NCBI GenBank assembly: GCA_040222185.1
Contig: JAVKDP010000010.1
Span: 1 to 24,416, forward strand
Origin: JAVKDP01 sp040222185
Lineage (GTDB): Bacteria; Bacteroidota; Rhodothermia; Balneolales; Balneolaceae
Length of the DNA: 24,416 nt
Direction of reading: 5' to 3'
Positions 14,388-22,317 of the stretch are shown here, piece after piece. Made by a program: the position numbers and the translations under genes. Under the pieces are notes generated by a model. That model had not been told where the DNA came from and made no database searches. It worked only from the letters and a program-made list of their open reading frames with translations. Position 1 is the first letter of the stretch; every line of letters begins with the position of its first letter.

Positions 14388-16607
14388 CTAATGTTGATCT
14401 GTGCCAGCTAATTTTAGCTTTTCTTTTGACAGTGCTTCATAAAGCTTTTCTTTCTCAATAGGCTTAAGAAGAAAGCCGTCAAAGAATAAGAGATAGTCAG
14501 GTTGTTGTTCTGCGGTAACATCTGCAGTTAGCGCATAAATCGGAGTCTTCAGATTAACCCCCTTTTCTTTCTTGATTCTTTTAGTTGCTTCAAATCCATC
14601 CATTTCCGGCATATGGATATCCATTAAAATACATTGGTAGCTTTTTGAGTTAGCCATTTCAACTACTTCCAGCCCGTTTTTAGCATGATCAAATGCTACA
14701 CCCCAATTCGTTAAAAGCTTGCCTAGAACCATTGCATTTACACGGTTATCTTCTGCTAATAGAATGGAAAAACCTTCCAGTACTTCGGAAGGAATGATAG
14801 TCTCAATATCTGGTTTCCTGGATTTTTCGAGGTTAAGCTCAAAAAAGAACTCTGATCCTTTGCCCGGGATGCTAATTACTGAAATATCGCTGTTATATAG
14901 GTTCACTAACTTTTTAACTATTGCCAGTCCTAAGCCAGAACCTCCAGCTTTACGAGTCTTAACTGTTTTGGGTTGAGAAAAACTCTCAAAAATCTGTTCC
15001 TGGAATTCAAAAGGAATACCTTCCCCACTATCTTTTACATTAAACAGGATCGCATCTCTTCCATTTTCATCTGAAGAAAGTTTTTTTACCTCAAACTTTA
15101 CCTCTCCTTTTTCGGTGAACTTTATGGCATTACTTATGAGATTCCCAATTATTTGCGAAAACTTGGTTTCATCAAGTTTATATGAGTTATGTACTTCAGG
15201 ATCGACTGAAAGCTTTAACTCAATACCTTTCTCTTTAGCTAAACTATCATAGGTATTGCAAATATTCTCTAGTAACGAATTAAAATCGGTAGGCCTGTTA
15301 TCTAGGATCACTTTGCCTGAATCCAGTTTAGTGAAGTCCAGGATATCATTAATGATATAGAGCAGGTTTTTGGCAGAGAAGTTAAGTGTATCTATTAGTT
15401 GCTGGTCTTCACTGCTTTTACCCTGGGTAAGCATAGAAGAAATTGTAATCACAGCATTGAGCGGAGTTCTGATCTCATGACTCATAGTAGATAGAAATTC
15501 TTCTTTCATCCTGGCTGAATGTTCAGCGAGGTTCTTCTTCTCTATAATTTCCGCTTTTTCTTTCTGAAGGCGAGTCTCTTTTTCCAGATTCTCCATCTTC
15601 GTAATAATCTCATAACTCTCTATTATTTTTAGAGTTTGAGTATTGATTATAGACTCTTTTTCGGCCAGGTAAATTTCAAGGTATTTGAGTGCTTCATCTG
15701 AATCACCTTCTTCTTTATAAATCTGGTATAAAAGATAATTACACTTAAAATTGATTAAGCCGATGTTCTTTTGCTCACCAAAAGCGGCACCTTTTTTGAG
15801 AAGTTCTTTAGCCTGCTGGTTCTTACCCCATTTCATGTACAAGTATCCAAGCTTGTGATACACCATGCCCACGCCAAGCTTCTCTCCTGCTTCCTTATGA
15901 ATATCCATCGCATCCAGGAAGTTCTTCTCAGCTTTGCGGTAGTCGCCTGTTGAAGTATATATTTTACCTCTACCGTACAATGCAAAAGCCAGGCCTCGAA
16001 TATCACCTGTCTGTTCCTTTATTTTGATAGAGAGCTGAATTAGTTTCATTGCTCTTGGCGTCTGCCCCCTATTCAAATAAATACCCGAAAGTGGATTTAA
16101 AACATTGGATTCAAGGTTTAGATCCTTGGCTTTTTTGGATAGCTTAATAGATTCCAGGTACGTTTCTACAGCACGATTCTCATCTCCAAAGTATTCATAA
16201 ATAGTACCAAGAGCCTTTAATACACGGGCCTGCTGGTGATAATTGTCATGTTTCCGATAAATATGAAGACAATCAATCAGGTACATTAACCCGGAATGCA
16301 GGTTATCGGTTTTATAAAAAATCCCGGCGATATTATACTTTGCGTCTGCTACCCCAATTTCATCACCAAGATCTTCGAAATAAGAAATAGCTTCCTCCGA
16401 TAATCGCATAGACTCATCATAGTCAGCAACAATCATCCTAAAAAGAGCCAGCTTACTTAGGCTTTGACCAATTAAAGCTTTGTCGTCAATTTCTTTACTA
16501 AGGATTAAAGCTTCATTTGTAAGATCAACACTTTTTTTTAAATCGTTAATCCTGGCTTCATAAGCTTCATCCAGTAATGATGAGATATGTTCAGCAGTTG
16601 TACCCAA
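14388..16607 (-). CDS. soluble TPR-containing hybrid histidine kinase
   Basis: A 739-residue cytoplasmic hybrid kinase with no signal peptide or membrane span. Residues 1-320 are TPR repeats (for example E-A-L-x-x-S-K, and Y-x-x-A-x-x-x-F patterns with G-D-Y-R-K-A-E-K-N-F at 221-230). A coiled coil (about 325-372) leads to HisKA with H377 in S-H-E-I-R-T-P-L-N. HATPase_c follows, with N489/N493, the G1 box D-S-G-E-G-I at 526-531 and the G2 box G-G-S-G-L-G-L at 555-561. A C-terminal receiver domain has E619/D620, D663 (phosphoacceptor, L-M-D-I-H-M-P) and K715. There is no DNA-binding output, so signal transfer must go to another protein. The only available start is TTG 16607: an in-frame TAG lies two codons upstream and the next Met is residue 58. 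It is 87 nt after bioA. Confidence 0.88.
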   Translation of the reverse strand: MGTTAEHISSLLDEAYEARINDLKKSVDLTNEALILSKEIDDKALIGQSLSKLALFRMIVADYDESMRLSEEAISYFEDLGDEIGVADAKYNIAGIFYKTDNLHSGLMYLIDCLHIYRKHDNYHQQARVLKALGTIYEYFGDENRAVETYLESIKLSKKAKDLNLESNVLNPLSGIYLNRGQTPRAMKLIQLSIKIKEQTGDIRGLAFALYGRGKIYTSTGDYRKAEKNFLDAMDIHKEAGEKLGVGMVYHKLGYLYMKWGKNQQAKELLKKGAAFGEQKNIGLINFKCNYLLYQIYKEEGDSDEALKYLEIYLAEKESIINTQTLKIIESYEIITKMENLEKETRLQKEKAEIIEKKNLAEHSARMKEEFLSTMSHEIRTPLNAVITISSMLTQGKSSEDQQLIDTLNFSAKNLLYIINDILDFTKLDSGKVILDNRPTDFNSLLENICNTYDSLAKEKGIELKLSVDPEVHNSYKLDETKFSQIIGNLISNAIKFTEKGEVKFEVKKLSSDENGRDAILFNVKDSGEGIPFEFQEQIFESFSQPKTVKTRKAGGSGLGLAIVKKLVNLYNSDISVISIPGKGSEFFFELNLEKSRKPDIETIIPSEVLEGFSILLAEDNRVNAMVLGKLLTNWGVAFDHAKNGLEVVEMANSKSYQCILMDIHMPEMDGFEATKRIKKEKGVNLKTPIYALTADVTAEQQPDYLLFFDGFLLKPIEKEKLYEALSKEKLKLAGTDQH

Positions 16608-16632
16608 TTCCTATTATTCCCCGTTAGATGAA

Positions 16633-16660
16633 ATAATATAGGGTACAATTACCAAATCAA
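16633..16660 (-). promoter_or_regulatory. candidate promoter for the histidine kinase
   Basis: On the minus strand TTGATT (16660-16655) is separated by 16 nt from TATTAT (16638-16633), a fair -35/-10 match, ending 25 nt before the TTG start. It suggests that the kinase can be expressed apart from the bio genes. Confidence 0.3.
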
Positions 16661-16694
16661 CATTGGAATTGATTAAGTTTTACGATGCCAGGCG

Positions 16695-17963
16695 TTACAC
16701 AAGTTCAATAATGGCGTCGTAAATACCATTTAACTCATCTTTAGTTACACAGTAAGGAGGCATCAGGTAAACCACATTTCCTAGTGGCCTGATAAGATAA
16801 CCAAGATCTAAAGATGCTTTCTTAATCTCTTGTGCAATAGGGTTTAGATATCCCTCTCCATCTTCATTTATGATATCCATAGCAGCAATTGTTCCTTTTA
16901 CACGGAAGTTCTTGAGGTGTGGAATATCTTTCAACCGTTCAAAATTCTCGAGATGAGTCTCTTCCATCTCCATAAATGATTGATCGTTTTCAACAAGTAA
17001 TTTCCAGGACGCTACCCCGGCTGCACAACCTAAAGGATTACCTGTATAGCTATGCCCATGCCAGAAGGTTTTAATAGGTTCATCAGAATTAAAACTCTCA
17101 TATATATCATCGCTGCAAACCGTTGCACTTAAAGGCATAAAGCCACCTGTAATCCCTTTACTCAGGCAAATAATATCTGGTTCAACCTGGGATTTTAAAC
17201 ATGCAAAATAATCGCCAGTTCTTCCAAAGCCTGTCATTACTTCATCAAAAATCAGCAAGACTTCAAACTGCCTGTTTACCCAATGAATCTTTTGAAGAAA
17301 CTCCTCGCTGCACATCCTCATTCCCCCAGCCCCCTGAACTAACGGCTCCATCAGGATACCAGCATATTTATCAGGGTTTTCATCAAGGAGGTTTTCCAGT
17401 TTTTCAATGATCGCATCTTCCTTAGCTGCCCGGTCAGGATCTCCGATCCATGTTTCAGGAAAAGGAAGCACTTCTACATCAAACATAAGTTCTTTAAACA
17501 CCTCAGAGAAAATAGAACGCTCCCCTGCCGACATTGCTCCTAATGTATCTCCGTGATAAGCACCTTCAAAACAAATAAAGGTCTTTCTATACTCTCCCAG
17601 GTTCTTCCAGTATTGGTAAGCCATCTTCATAGCTACTTCAACCGCGGTAGAGCCATTATCAGAATAGAATAACTTATTCAGGTTCTTAGGAAGTTTTGAA
17701 GTAATCAGTTCAGCTAGTTGCTCAGCAGGATCATGAGTAAAACCTGCAAAGATTACATGTTCAAGCTTTTGAGCTTGTTCATAAATAGCTTTAGCAATAT
17801 CAGGTTGAGAATGCCCATGCAGGTTTACCCACCAGCTCGAAATACAATCCAGAACGGTTCTCCCGTCTTCCAGAGTGATGTAAGCTCCTTGTCCACTAAC
17901 TACCTTTAGAGGCTCGGGAGTCCCTTTTATAATGGTAAACGGATGCCAAATGTTCTTACTCAT
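16695..17963 (-). CDS. bioA: adenosylmethionine-8-amino-7-oxononanoate aminotransferase
   Basis: A 422-residue PLP aminotransferase (class III) that converts 8-amino-7-oxononanoate (KAPA) to 7,8-diaminononanoate with SAM as amino donor in biotin synthesis. Key motifs: W-H-P-F at 6-9, S-S-W-W at 42-45 (substrate pocket), G-S-T-A-V-E-V-A at 104-111, G-A-Y-H-G-D-T at 134-140, D240-E-V-M-T-G-F-G-R-T-G (cofactor pyridine aspartate), and the Schiff-base lysine K269 in L-S-K-G-I-T-G-G. W-H-G-H-S-Y-T-G-N-P-L at 301-311 matches the BioA form rather than ornithine aminotransferase. Full length for the family. ATG 17963 lies 3 nt after the bioD stop and has a modest AAAGA upstream, so it is the last gene of the bio series. 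Confidence 0.96.
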   Translation of the reverse strand: MSKNIWHPFTIIKGTPEPLKVVSGQGAYITLEDGRTVLDCISSWWVNLHGHSQPDIAKAIYEQAQKLEHVIFAGFTHDPAEQLAELITSKLPKNLNKLFYSDNGSTAVEVAMKMAYQYWKNLGEYRKTFICFEGAYHGDTLGAMSAGERSIFSEVFKELMFDVEVLPFPETWIGDPDRAAKEDAIIEKLENLLDENPDKYAGILMEPLVQGAGGMRMCSEEFLQKIHWVNRQFEVLLIFDEVMTGFGRTGDYFACLKSQVEPDIICLSKGITGGFMPLSATVCSDDIYESFNSDEPIKTFWHGHSYTGNPLGCAAGVASWKLLVENDQSFMEMEETHLENFERLKDIPHLKNFRVKGTIAAMDIINEDGEGYLNPIAQEIKKASLDLGYLIRPLGNVVYLMPPYCVTKDELNGIYDAIIELV

Positions 17964-17966
17964 TCT

Positions 17967-18590
17967 TTAATTCCCAAATACTTGTTTAAAAGTTCCAGAT
18001 AGTGATTCTTTAGTAAACTCTTCAATAGCGCCTAATTCAAAAACCTTTACTTTTCCAAAGTGTTCTATCGTTTCTTTATTACTTTGATGAGAAGGCCCAT
18101 TCAGAACCACTCCAAATACGTTGATATTTCGTTCTCTAAGAGCCTGGAGTGAAAGAAGTGTATGATTCAAGGTTCCAAGTCCACTTCGTGCTACAAGGAG
18201 CACAGGGAGCTTAAATCGATCAATCAAATCAAGCACGGTGTCATCCCAATTGATCGGAACAATAAGACCTCCTGCCCCTTCAACAATAAGATGCCTGGTT
18301 TTGAATTCCGGCAAAGCAAAATCATCCAGTGAGATACTAATAGAATCAATGTCTGCTGCTGCATGTGGACTCATGGGAGTATTAAGTCTGTATAACTCAG
18401 GAATAATTACATTGTCTGCTGATTCTGAAACACGTTGAACAAACTCCGTATCCGTTTCCTTATCAAGGCCGGCTTGTACAGGTTTCCAGTAAGTAGCATC
18501 TAAACCGGACATTAAAAGCCCTGAAACTACTGTTTTACCAACATCGGTATCCGTTCCGGTTACAAAGAATTGTTTAGGAAACTCAATCAA
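17967..18590 (-). CDS. bioD: dethiobiotin synthetase
   Basis: A 207-residue ATP-dependent carboxylase that closes the ureido ring: diaminononanoate plus CO2 and ATP gives dethiobiotin. The P-loop G-T-D-T-D-V-G-K-T is at 12-20, W-K-P-V-Q-A-G at 35-41 supplies a catalytic lysine (K36), and E-G-A-G-G-L-I-V-P at 104-112 is the second signature. Start: the frame is open to ATG 18629, but TTG 18590 has AAGGA six bases upstream, places F-F-V-T-G-T-D-T-D directly after a short leader as in family members, and overlaps the bioC stop as TTGA. Starting at 18629 would add 13 residues lying inside bioC. The protein works as a cytosolic dimer in other bacteria. Confidence 0.94.
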   Translation of the reverse strand: MIEFPKQFFVTGTDTDVGKTVVSGLLMSGLDATYWKPVQAGLDKETDTEFVQRVSESADNVIIPELYRLNTPMSPHAAADIDSISISLDDFALPEFKTRHLIVEGAGGLIVPINWDDTVLDLIDRFKLPVLLVARSGLGTLNHTLLSLQALRERNINVFGVVLNGPSHQSNKETIEHFGKVKVFELGAIEEFTKESLSGTFKQVFGN

Positions 18591-19390
18591 ACCATATCCT
18601 TTTTTGCAGCTAAATAAGCGATATGCCATTTAGCTTTCACTTTATTATTTACTTTTTTATCCCAGAACTCTGTGAGCAATTTGAGCTGTTTAATACTTAA
18701 TGATTTCCCGGTAACAGATTTTCCGGCTCCAATCTCTTTGATATGCTTCAGGAAGTCGAGCGAAGAGTCAAAGTCCTGGAAAAGGTCATTCTCATAATAG
18801 TCGATCTGTAGCGGCCCTAACGAAAGCTTCACAATCACTTCTTCTATATCAGGCAAAGGGTTTGCAGTGTATGGCAGCCCTAACTCTAAACAGCATTCAT
18901 ACCATTCCATAAAACTTTGGTTTCCCGGGAAAGCGACCAATAGTAAACCACCAGGGAGTAACATAGAGCTTAATTTTTCCAGGCCAATTGCGGTATCTGA
19001 GAACCATTGTGCCGAAAAATTACTCACTACTAGCGCATACCTTTCTGTTGTGTCTGTGATTTCATTCACATCTAACACTGAGTAGTCCAGGTTTCCAGCT
19101 TTACCAATAGATTGTTCTGTAAAAGCGACCATTTCTTTAGATGCATCTGTGATATGAATATCCCTTGATGGAAACTCCTGCACTATTTGTTCTGATAAAA
19201 AGCCGGTCCCGCATCCAACTTCAAGTATTGGCCCTGCTGGAATAATCCCTTTCCAGGGTCTCAGGGATACAATGAGCCCTTCTGCTACTTTTTTTTGGAT
19301 AACTGCTTTTGAGTGATAGTCTTGTACTGATTGCCCGAATTCTTTGGCGACTTCTAAACCAAAACCGGCTTTACTTTGTGTGATCTCCAT
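18587..19390 (-). CDS. bioC: malonyl-[ACP] O-methyltransferase
   Basis: A 267-residue SAM methyltransferase. BioC methylates the free carboxyl of malonyl-ACP so that fatty-acid enzymes can extend it to pimeloyl-ACP methyl ester. SAM motif I is I-L-E-V-G-C-G-T-G at 55-63, followed by the acidic D82 region (I-T-D-A-S-K-E-M) and the motif S-N-F-S-A-Q-W-F at about 123-130, which corresponds to the S-N-x-A-L-Q-W segment characteristic of BioC. The N-terminal F-G-Q-S-V-Q-D-Y-H sequence matches the BioC start region. ATG 19390 overlaps the end of the esterase gene by 20 nt, and the stop overlaps the bioD start. Position between the esterase and bioD strengthens the call. Confidence 0.93.
   Translation of the reverse strand: MEITQSKAGFGLEVAKEFGQSVQDYHSKAVIQKKVAEGLIVSLRPWKGIIPAGPILEVGCGTGFLSEQIVQEFPSRDIHITDASKEMVAFTEQSIGKAGNLDYSVLDVNEITDTTERYALVVSNFSAQWFSDTAIGLEKLSSMLLPGGLLLVAFPGNQSFMEWYECCLELGLPYTANPLPDIEEVIVKLSLGPLQIDYYENDLFQDFDSSLDFLKHIKEIGAGKSVTGKSLSIKQLKLLTEFWDKKVNNKVKAKWHIAYLAAKKDMV
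18597..18601 (-). promoter_or_regulatory. Shine-Dalgarno (AAGGA) fixing the bioD TTG start
   Basis: On the minus strand AAGGA lies inside the last codons of bioC, six bases before TTG 18590-18588. Together with the TTGA stop/start overlap it points to translational coupling of bioD to bioC. Confidence 0.65.
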
Positions 19391-20063
19391 ACTCTTTGAA
19401 AATAGGAATCACAGCACACAGATACGACCAGCAATCCAAAATATTTACAACTGGTAATGCATGTCCACAGCCTTCAAAGTTTTGGTGATTAACTGTTCCT
19501 AGAGTATCCAATTCCTTTGCCCTCGAACCTGGTACAATCTTGTCTTCGGACGAGTCCAGTATTACCCAGTTTGAAGAGAATTCTTTAGGCAGCTTTAACC
19601 TGGTCTTATGTAGAGAAGCCAAGTCTGTTTTTAACTTTGTGGTATTCATCCAGTTAAAATCCTGGGATGCTGAGGTTTCAGGATAAAAGCAATTACTACG
19701 AAAGGCTTGTAAAACTCTTTTAGGGTTGGCTTTGAATTGCTTAACCATCAGGCTTAACACTTTCTTGGATTTACTTTTTTCTCTTCTTTCCAATGGATGA
19801 AAAGAGTTAAACCCATTGAAAACCACAATGGAGTCAGCCTGAATAAATAGTTCGATCGGGCACCAATGAACCCCATATGAATGAAGAAATAAGACTTTTG
19901 CTTTCGCATTTTCTGAGAATTCAGGATTAAACTCTCCTCCGAAGTAACCCTTGTCAGCAGGTTTGAGCAATACTTCATCAGGAAGCACTTCTTTCCATGA
20001 ATCCCAGAACGTGCCATCAAATCCCCACCCATGAAAAGCCAGTATCTCTATTTTGCTTTCCAT
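19371..20063 (-). CDS. putative pimeloyl-[ACP] methyl ester esterase, BioH/BioG-type
   Basis: A 230-residue alpha/beta hydrolase. In the BioC pathway an esterase must remove the methyl group from pimeloyl-ACP methyl ester; this gene lies exactly where BioH or BioG would, between bioF and bioC. The start L-A-F-H-G-W-G-F-D-G-T-F-W at 8-20 resembles the BioH H-G-W-G motif. Candidate catalytic residues are S62 in L-H-S-Y-G, D174 (S-S-E-D-K-I-V-P) and H201 (G-C-G-H-A-L-P). The elbow lacks the first glycine of G-x-S-x-G (L60-H61-S62-Y63-G64), as in BioG-type proteins whose elbow I recall as A-W-S-M-G. The segment V-V-F-N-G-F at 80-85 followed by a helical cap also fits. It overlaps bioF by 16 nt and bioC by 20 nt. 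Sequence divergence prevents choosing BioH or BioG by eye. Confidence 0.78.
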   Translation of the reverse strand: MESKIEILAFHGWGFDGTFWDSWKEVLPDEVLLKPADKGYFGGEFNPEFSENAKAKVLFLHSYGVHWCPIELFIQADSIVVFNGFNSFHPLERREKSKSKKVLSLMVKQFKANPKRVLQAFRSNCFYPETSASQDFNWMNTTKLKTDLASLHKTRLKLPKEFSSNWVILDSSEDKIVPGSRAKELDTLGTVNHQNFEGCGHALPVVNILDCWSYLCAVIPIFKEYGDHTK

Positions 20064-21223
20064 TGTTTCAATAGGTCGAGTAGTTTATCAATGTCTTTTT
20101 GAGAATGCTTAGCTGTAATCGTTAACCTGATCCTGGATTTGCCCGAATCAACAGTTGGAGGACGGATGGCCGAAGCCCATATTCCATTTTCAAACAAAAA
20201 CTTTGAGAGTTTTAAGGTCTCTTCTTCATCACCAATGATAATCGGGATAATTTGAGAATCTGAGTCCCCAGTGTCGTAACCCATTTGGTTTAGAGCGCTT
20301 CTTGTTGAATAAATCCTCTCCAGCAATTGCTTCCGTTCTGTTTCCATTCCAGGAATTAGTTCCAGTGAAGCGCTCAAAGCTCCTATTACTGATGGCGGTA
20401 ATGAAGTGGTATAAATAAAACCAGGGCAAAAGTTAACCAGGAATTCTTTAATTGCTTTACTACATCCTATAAAAGCTCCGAATGAACCAAAGGCTTTACC
20501 AAATGTACCTATACTCACATCAATTCCTTCTCTTCCAAAGTTTAAGCCGAGTCCTTTATCACCAAGTACTCCTAATGCATGAGCATCATCAGAATACAAA
20601 AGTGCATCATGTTTCTGAGCCAGCGAAATCAACGCATCCAGGTCATTCAGATCACCATCCATACTGAAAACAGTTTCAGTTATGATCCAGATTCTATTAT
20701 AACTCTTTTCTTCAGCCTGCATTAAAAGAGTTTCAAGATGATTATAATCATTATGATTAAACCGCTTGAATTCAGCCCTGCTTAAGATAGCACCCTGGAT
20801 AAGGCTATTATGGCACTTCTTATCTGCCAGGATTAACGAGTTTCTGTCTGCAAGGCTGGAAATAATAGTTGTATTAGCCTGAAACCCGGAGTTAAATAAC
20901 AATGTAGCCTCTACATCGAAAGTATCCGCAAGCTTCTGTTCTAAAGCTTTATGAATAGTTAATGTACCGGATACTAACCTGGATGCTTCAGAACCTGCCC
21001 CAAAGTCCTTAGTGTACTCAATAGAGCGATTGATTACCTCCTGACGATCGGATAATCCAAGGTAATCGTTCGAGCAAAAGTTGATCAACTCCTTCCCTTC
21101 AACCAGAACTTTGGACGTTCCTTTTACAGGTAAAGCTGAGACAAGTTCGCGAAGTTTATGTTCCTCCTTTCTTTGCTCAAGAGCTGAGTATAGAAAGGAG
21201 AGTTTGTCTGTCCTGTCTTTCAA
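20048..21223 (-). CDS. bioF: 8-amino-7-oxononanoate synthase
   Basis: A 391-residue PLP enzyme of the alpha-oxoamine synthase family that condenses pimeloyl-ACP with L-alanine to KAPA. Motifs: N-F-C-S-N-D-Y-L-G-L at 48-57, G-S-E-A-S-R-L-V-S-G at 77-86, F-N-S-G-F-Q-A-N at 110-117, S-M-D-G-D at 187-191, D212-A-H-A-L-G with H215, and the PLP lysine K243 in G-T-F-G-K-A-F-G. Length is right for BioF (about 385-400), and the genomic position next to bioC/bioD/bioA favours it over the related Kbl or serine palmitoyltransferase. It starts at TTG 21223, five bases after the lipoprotein stop, without a visible SD; no ATG lies near. Its end overlaps the esterase gene by 16 nt. Confidence 0.95.
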   Translation of the reverse strand: MKDRTDKLSFLYSALEQRKEEHKLRELVSALPVKGTSKVLVEGKELINFCSNDYLGLSDRQEVINRSIEYTKDFGAGSEASRLVSGTLTIHKALEQKLADTFDVEATLLFNSGFQANTTIISSLADRNSLILADKKCHNSLIQGAILSRAEFKRFNHNDYNHLETLLMQAEEKSYNRIWIITETVFSMDGDLNDLDALISLAQKHDALLYSDDAHALGVLGDKGLGLNFGREGIDVSIGTFGKAFGSFGAFIGCSKAIKEFLVNFCPGFIYTTSLPPSVIGALSASLELIPGMETERKQLLERIYSTRSALNQMGYDTGDSDSQIIPIIIGDEEETLKLSKFLFENGIWASAIRPPTVDSGKSRIRLTITAKHSQKDIDKLLDLLKQWKAK

Positions 21224-21228
21224 AATGG

Positions 21229-22317
21229 TTATGAGCCTGTATCAATCCAGGTTGAATCACTTTTAAAGGTTCTTCCCATAGCTCTGAACTGTTGCACGAA
21301 AGGTAGTTTCTTTCTTACTGATGGAGCGAATTGAGAATACTCAACCATGAATAATCTATTAGTAGATGGATCATAATAGGTAAAGTTCACAAAAGGCCCT
21401 CCCATTGCCCCGTTAATCATTTGCCAGGTTCCCAGTGTTTCATAGGTAAGTAGACGGCCTAACTGGAAAGTGCTGGTTTCTACCGGCCTCCTGTATTCCG
21501 TGGATACATATGAATTATCTCTACTTCCTTTTATATACTGTTGTGTTAAAGAATCACGGGTAGCATTGATCCAGTCATTATCAAGGAAACTGATGTCTGT
21601 GACATTATCTTTATGCCACACCCACATCCACCTGTCATTTTCTGGTAAAGGCCTGCGGTAAGTTATGAAATCGAGTGTATCTACATTTTTCATGTAATCA
21701 TGCTGAATGCGCACCATAAACCCATGATCCTGCCAAAGTGAATCAGAGTACTGAGTTTGTTCTTTCTTTTCATACACCTCGTACGTCCAGCGCTGGAGTT
21801 CTCTTTCCAGTATATCGTCTATTAAAGCTCTTTCGGAATTAAGGATTTTCTGAGCCAGTGCTGAATCAGAATTGGAACTTAGAATCAAAGCATACTGATC
21901 TTTATACCATTGGTCTTTAATGGGAAACGCAAAACTTTCACCTGATCTAACTCTTGATTCTACTCCATCATCCAGGAAAGCACGAACCTGGGCAGCTACA
22001 TTTGACTCATCATCGATTGGAGCAGCAAAAATTACGTTCTTCATGCTCTTCATTCGTTCTAACTGACTTCTTGAGCGAATATCAGTAAAAACGAGGTCAT
22101 AGGTTGGATTGTATTCCATACTTGGGAGTGTGCGTACATCCTTGCCAAACGTATTTCGAATAGCTTCCGCAGTTTGACTGTCCCATTGTGTTGAATCCAT
22201 GATTACCATCACCTCACGGATATTCCCTTTAGCCCGTTCTCTGTAATCGATATTGCAAGCCATTAGCACTGAAATAGTTGCTAAAAGATAAAAGGGTGCT
22301 AGTTTATTTAATTTCAT
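21229..22317 (-). CDS. DUF4837 family lipoprotein
   Basis: A 362-residue predicted lipoprotein of unknown function. The signal is M-K-L-N-K-L, a hydrophobic core and a lipobox ending V-L-M-A-C (C21). The mature protein opens with R-E-V-M-V-I-M-D, followed by a Q-T-A-E-A-I-R-N-T-F helix and a K-N-V-I-F-A-A-P-I strand, the pattern I recognise from DUF4837 (PF16125), a family largely restricted to Bacteroidota and relatives. Several W-rich strands (R-W-M-W-V-W, W-Q-M-I-N-G-A-M-G-G-P) suggest a beta-rich second half. The ATG at 22317 shares bases with the trpA TGA (ATGA), so it is coupled to trpA; an upstream frame starting at 22377 would lie inside trpA. It ends 5 nt before bioF. Its place between trp and bio genes does not by itself assign it a role in either pathway. 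Confidence 0.78.
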   Translation of the reverse strand: MKLNKLAPFYLLATISVLMACNIDYRERAKGNIREVMVIMDSTQWDSQTAEAIRNTFGKDVRTLPSMEYNPTYDLVFTDIRSRSQLERMKSMKNVIFAAPIDDESNVAAQVRAFLDDGVESRVRSGESFAFPIKDQWYKDQYALILSSNSDSALAQKILNSERALIDDILERELQRWTYEVYEKKEQTQYSDSLWQDHGFMVRIQHDYMKNVDTLDFITYRRPLPENDRWMWVWHKDNVTDISFLDNDWINATRDSLTQQYIKGSRDNSYVSTEYRRPVETSTFQLGRLLTYETLGTWQMINGAMGGPFVNFTYYDPSTNRLFMVEYSQFAPSVRKKLPFVQQFRAMGRTFKSDSTWIDTGS

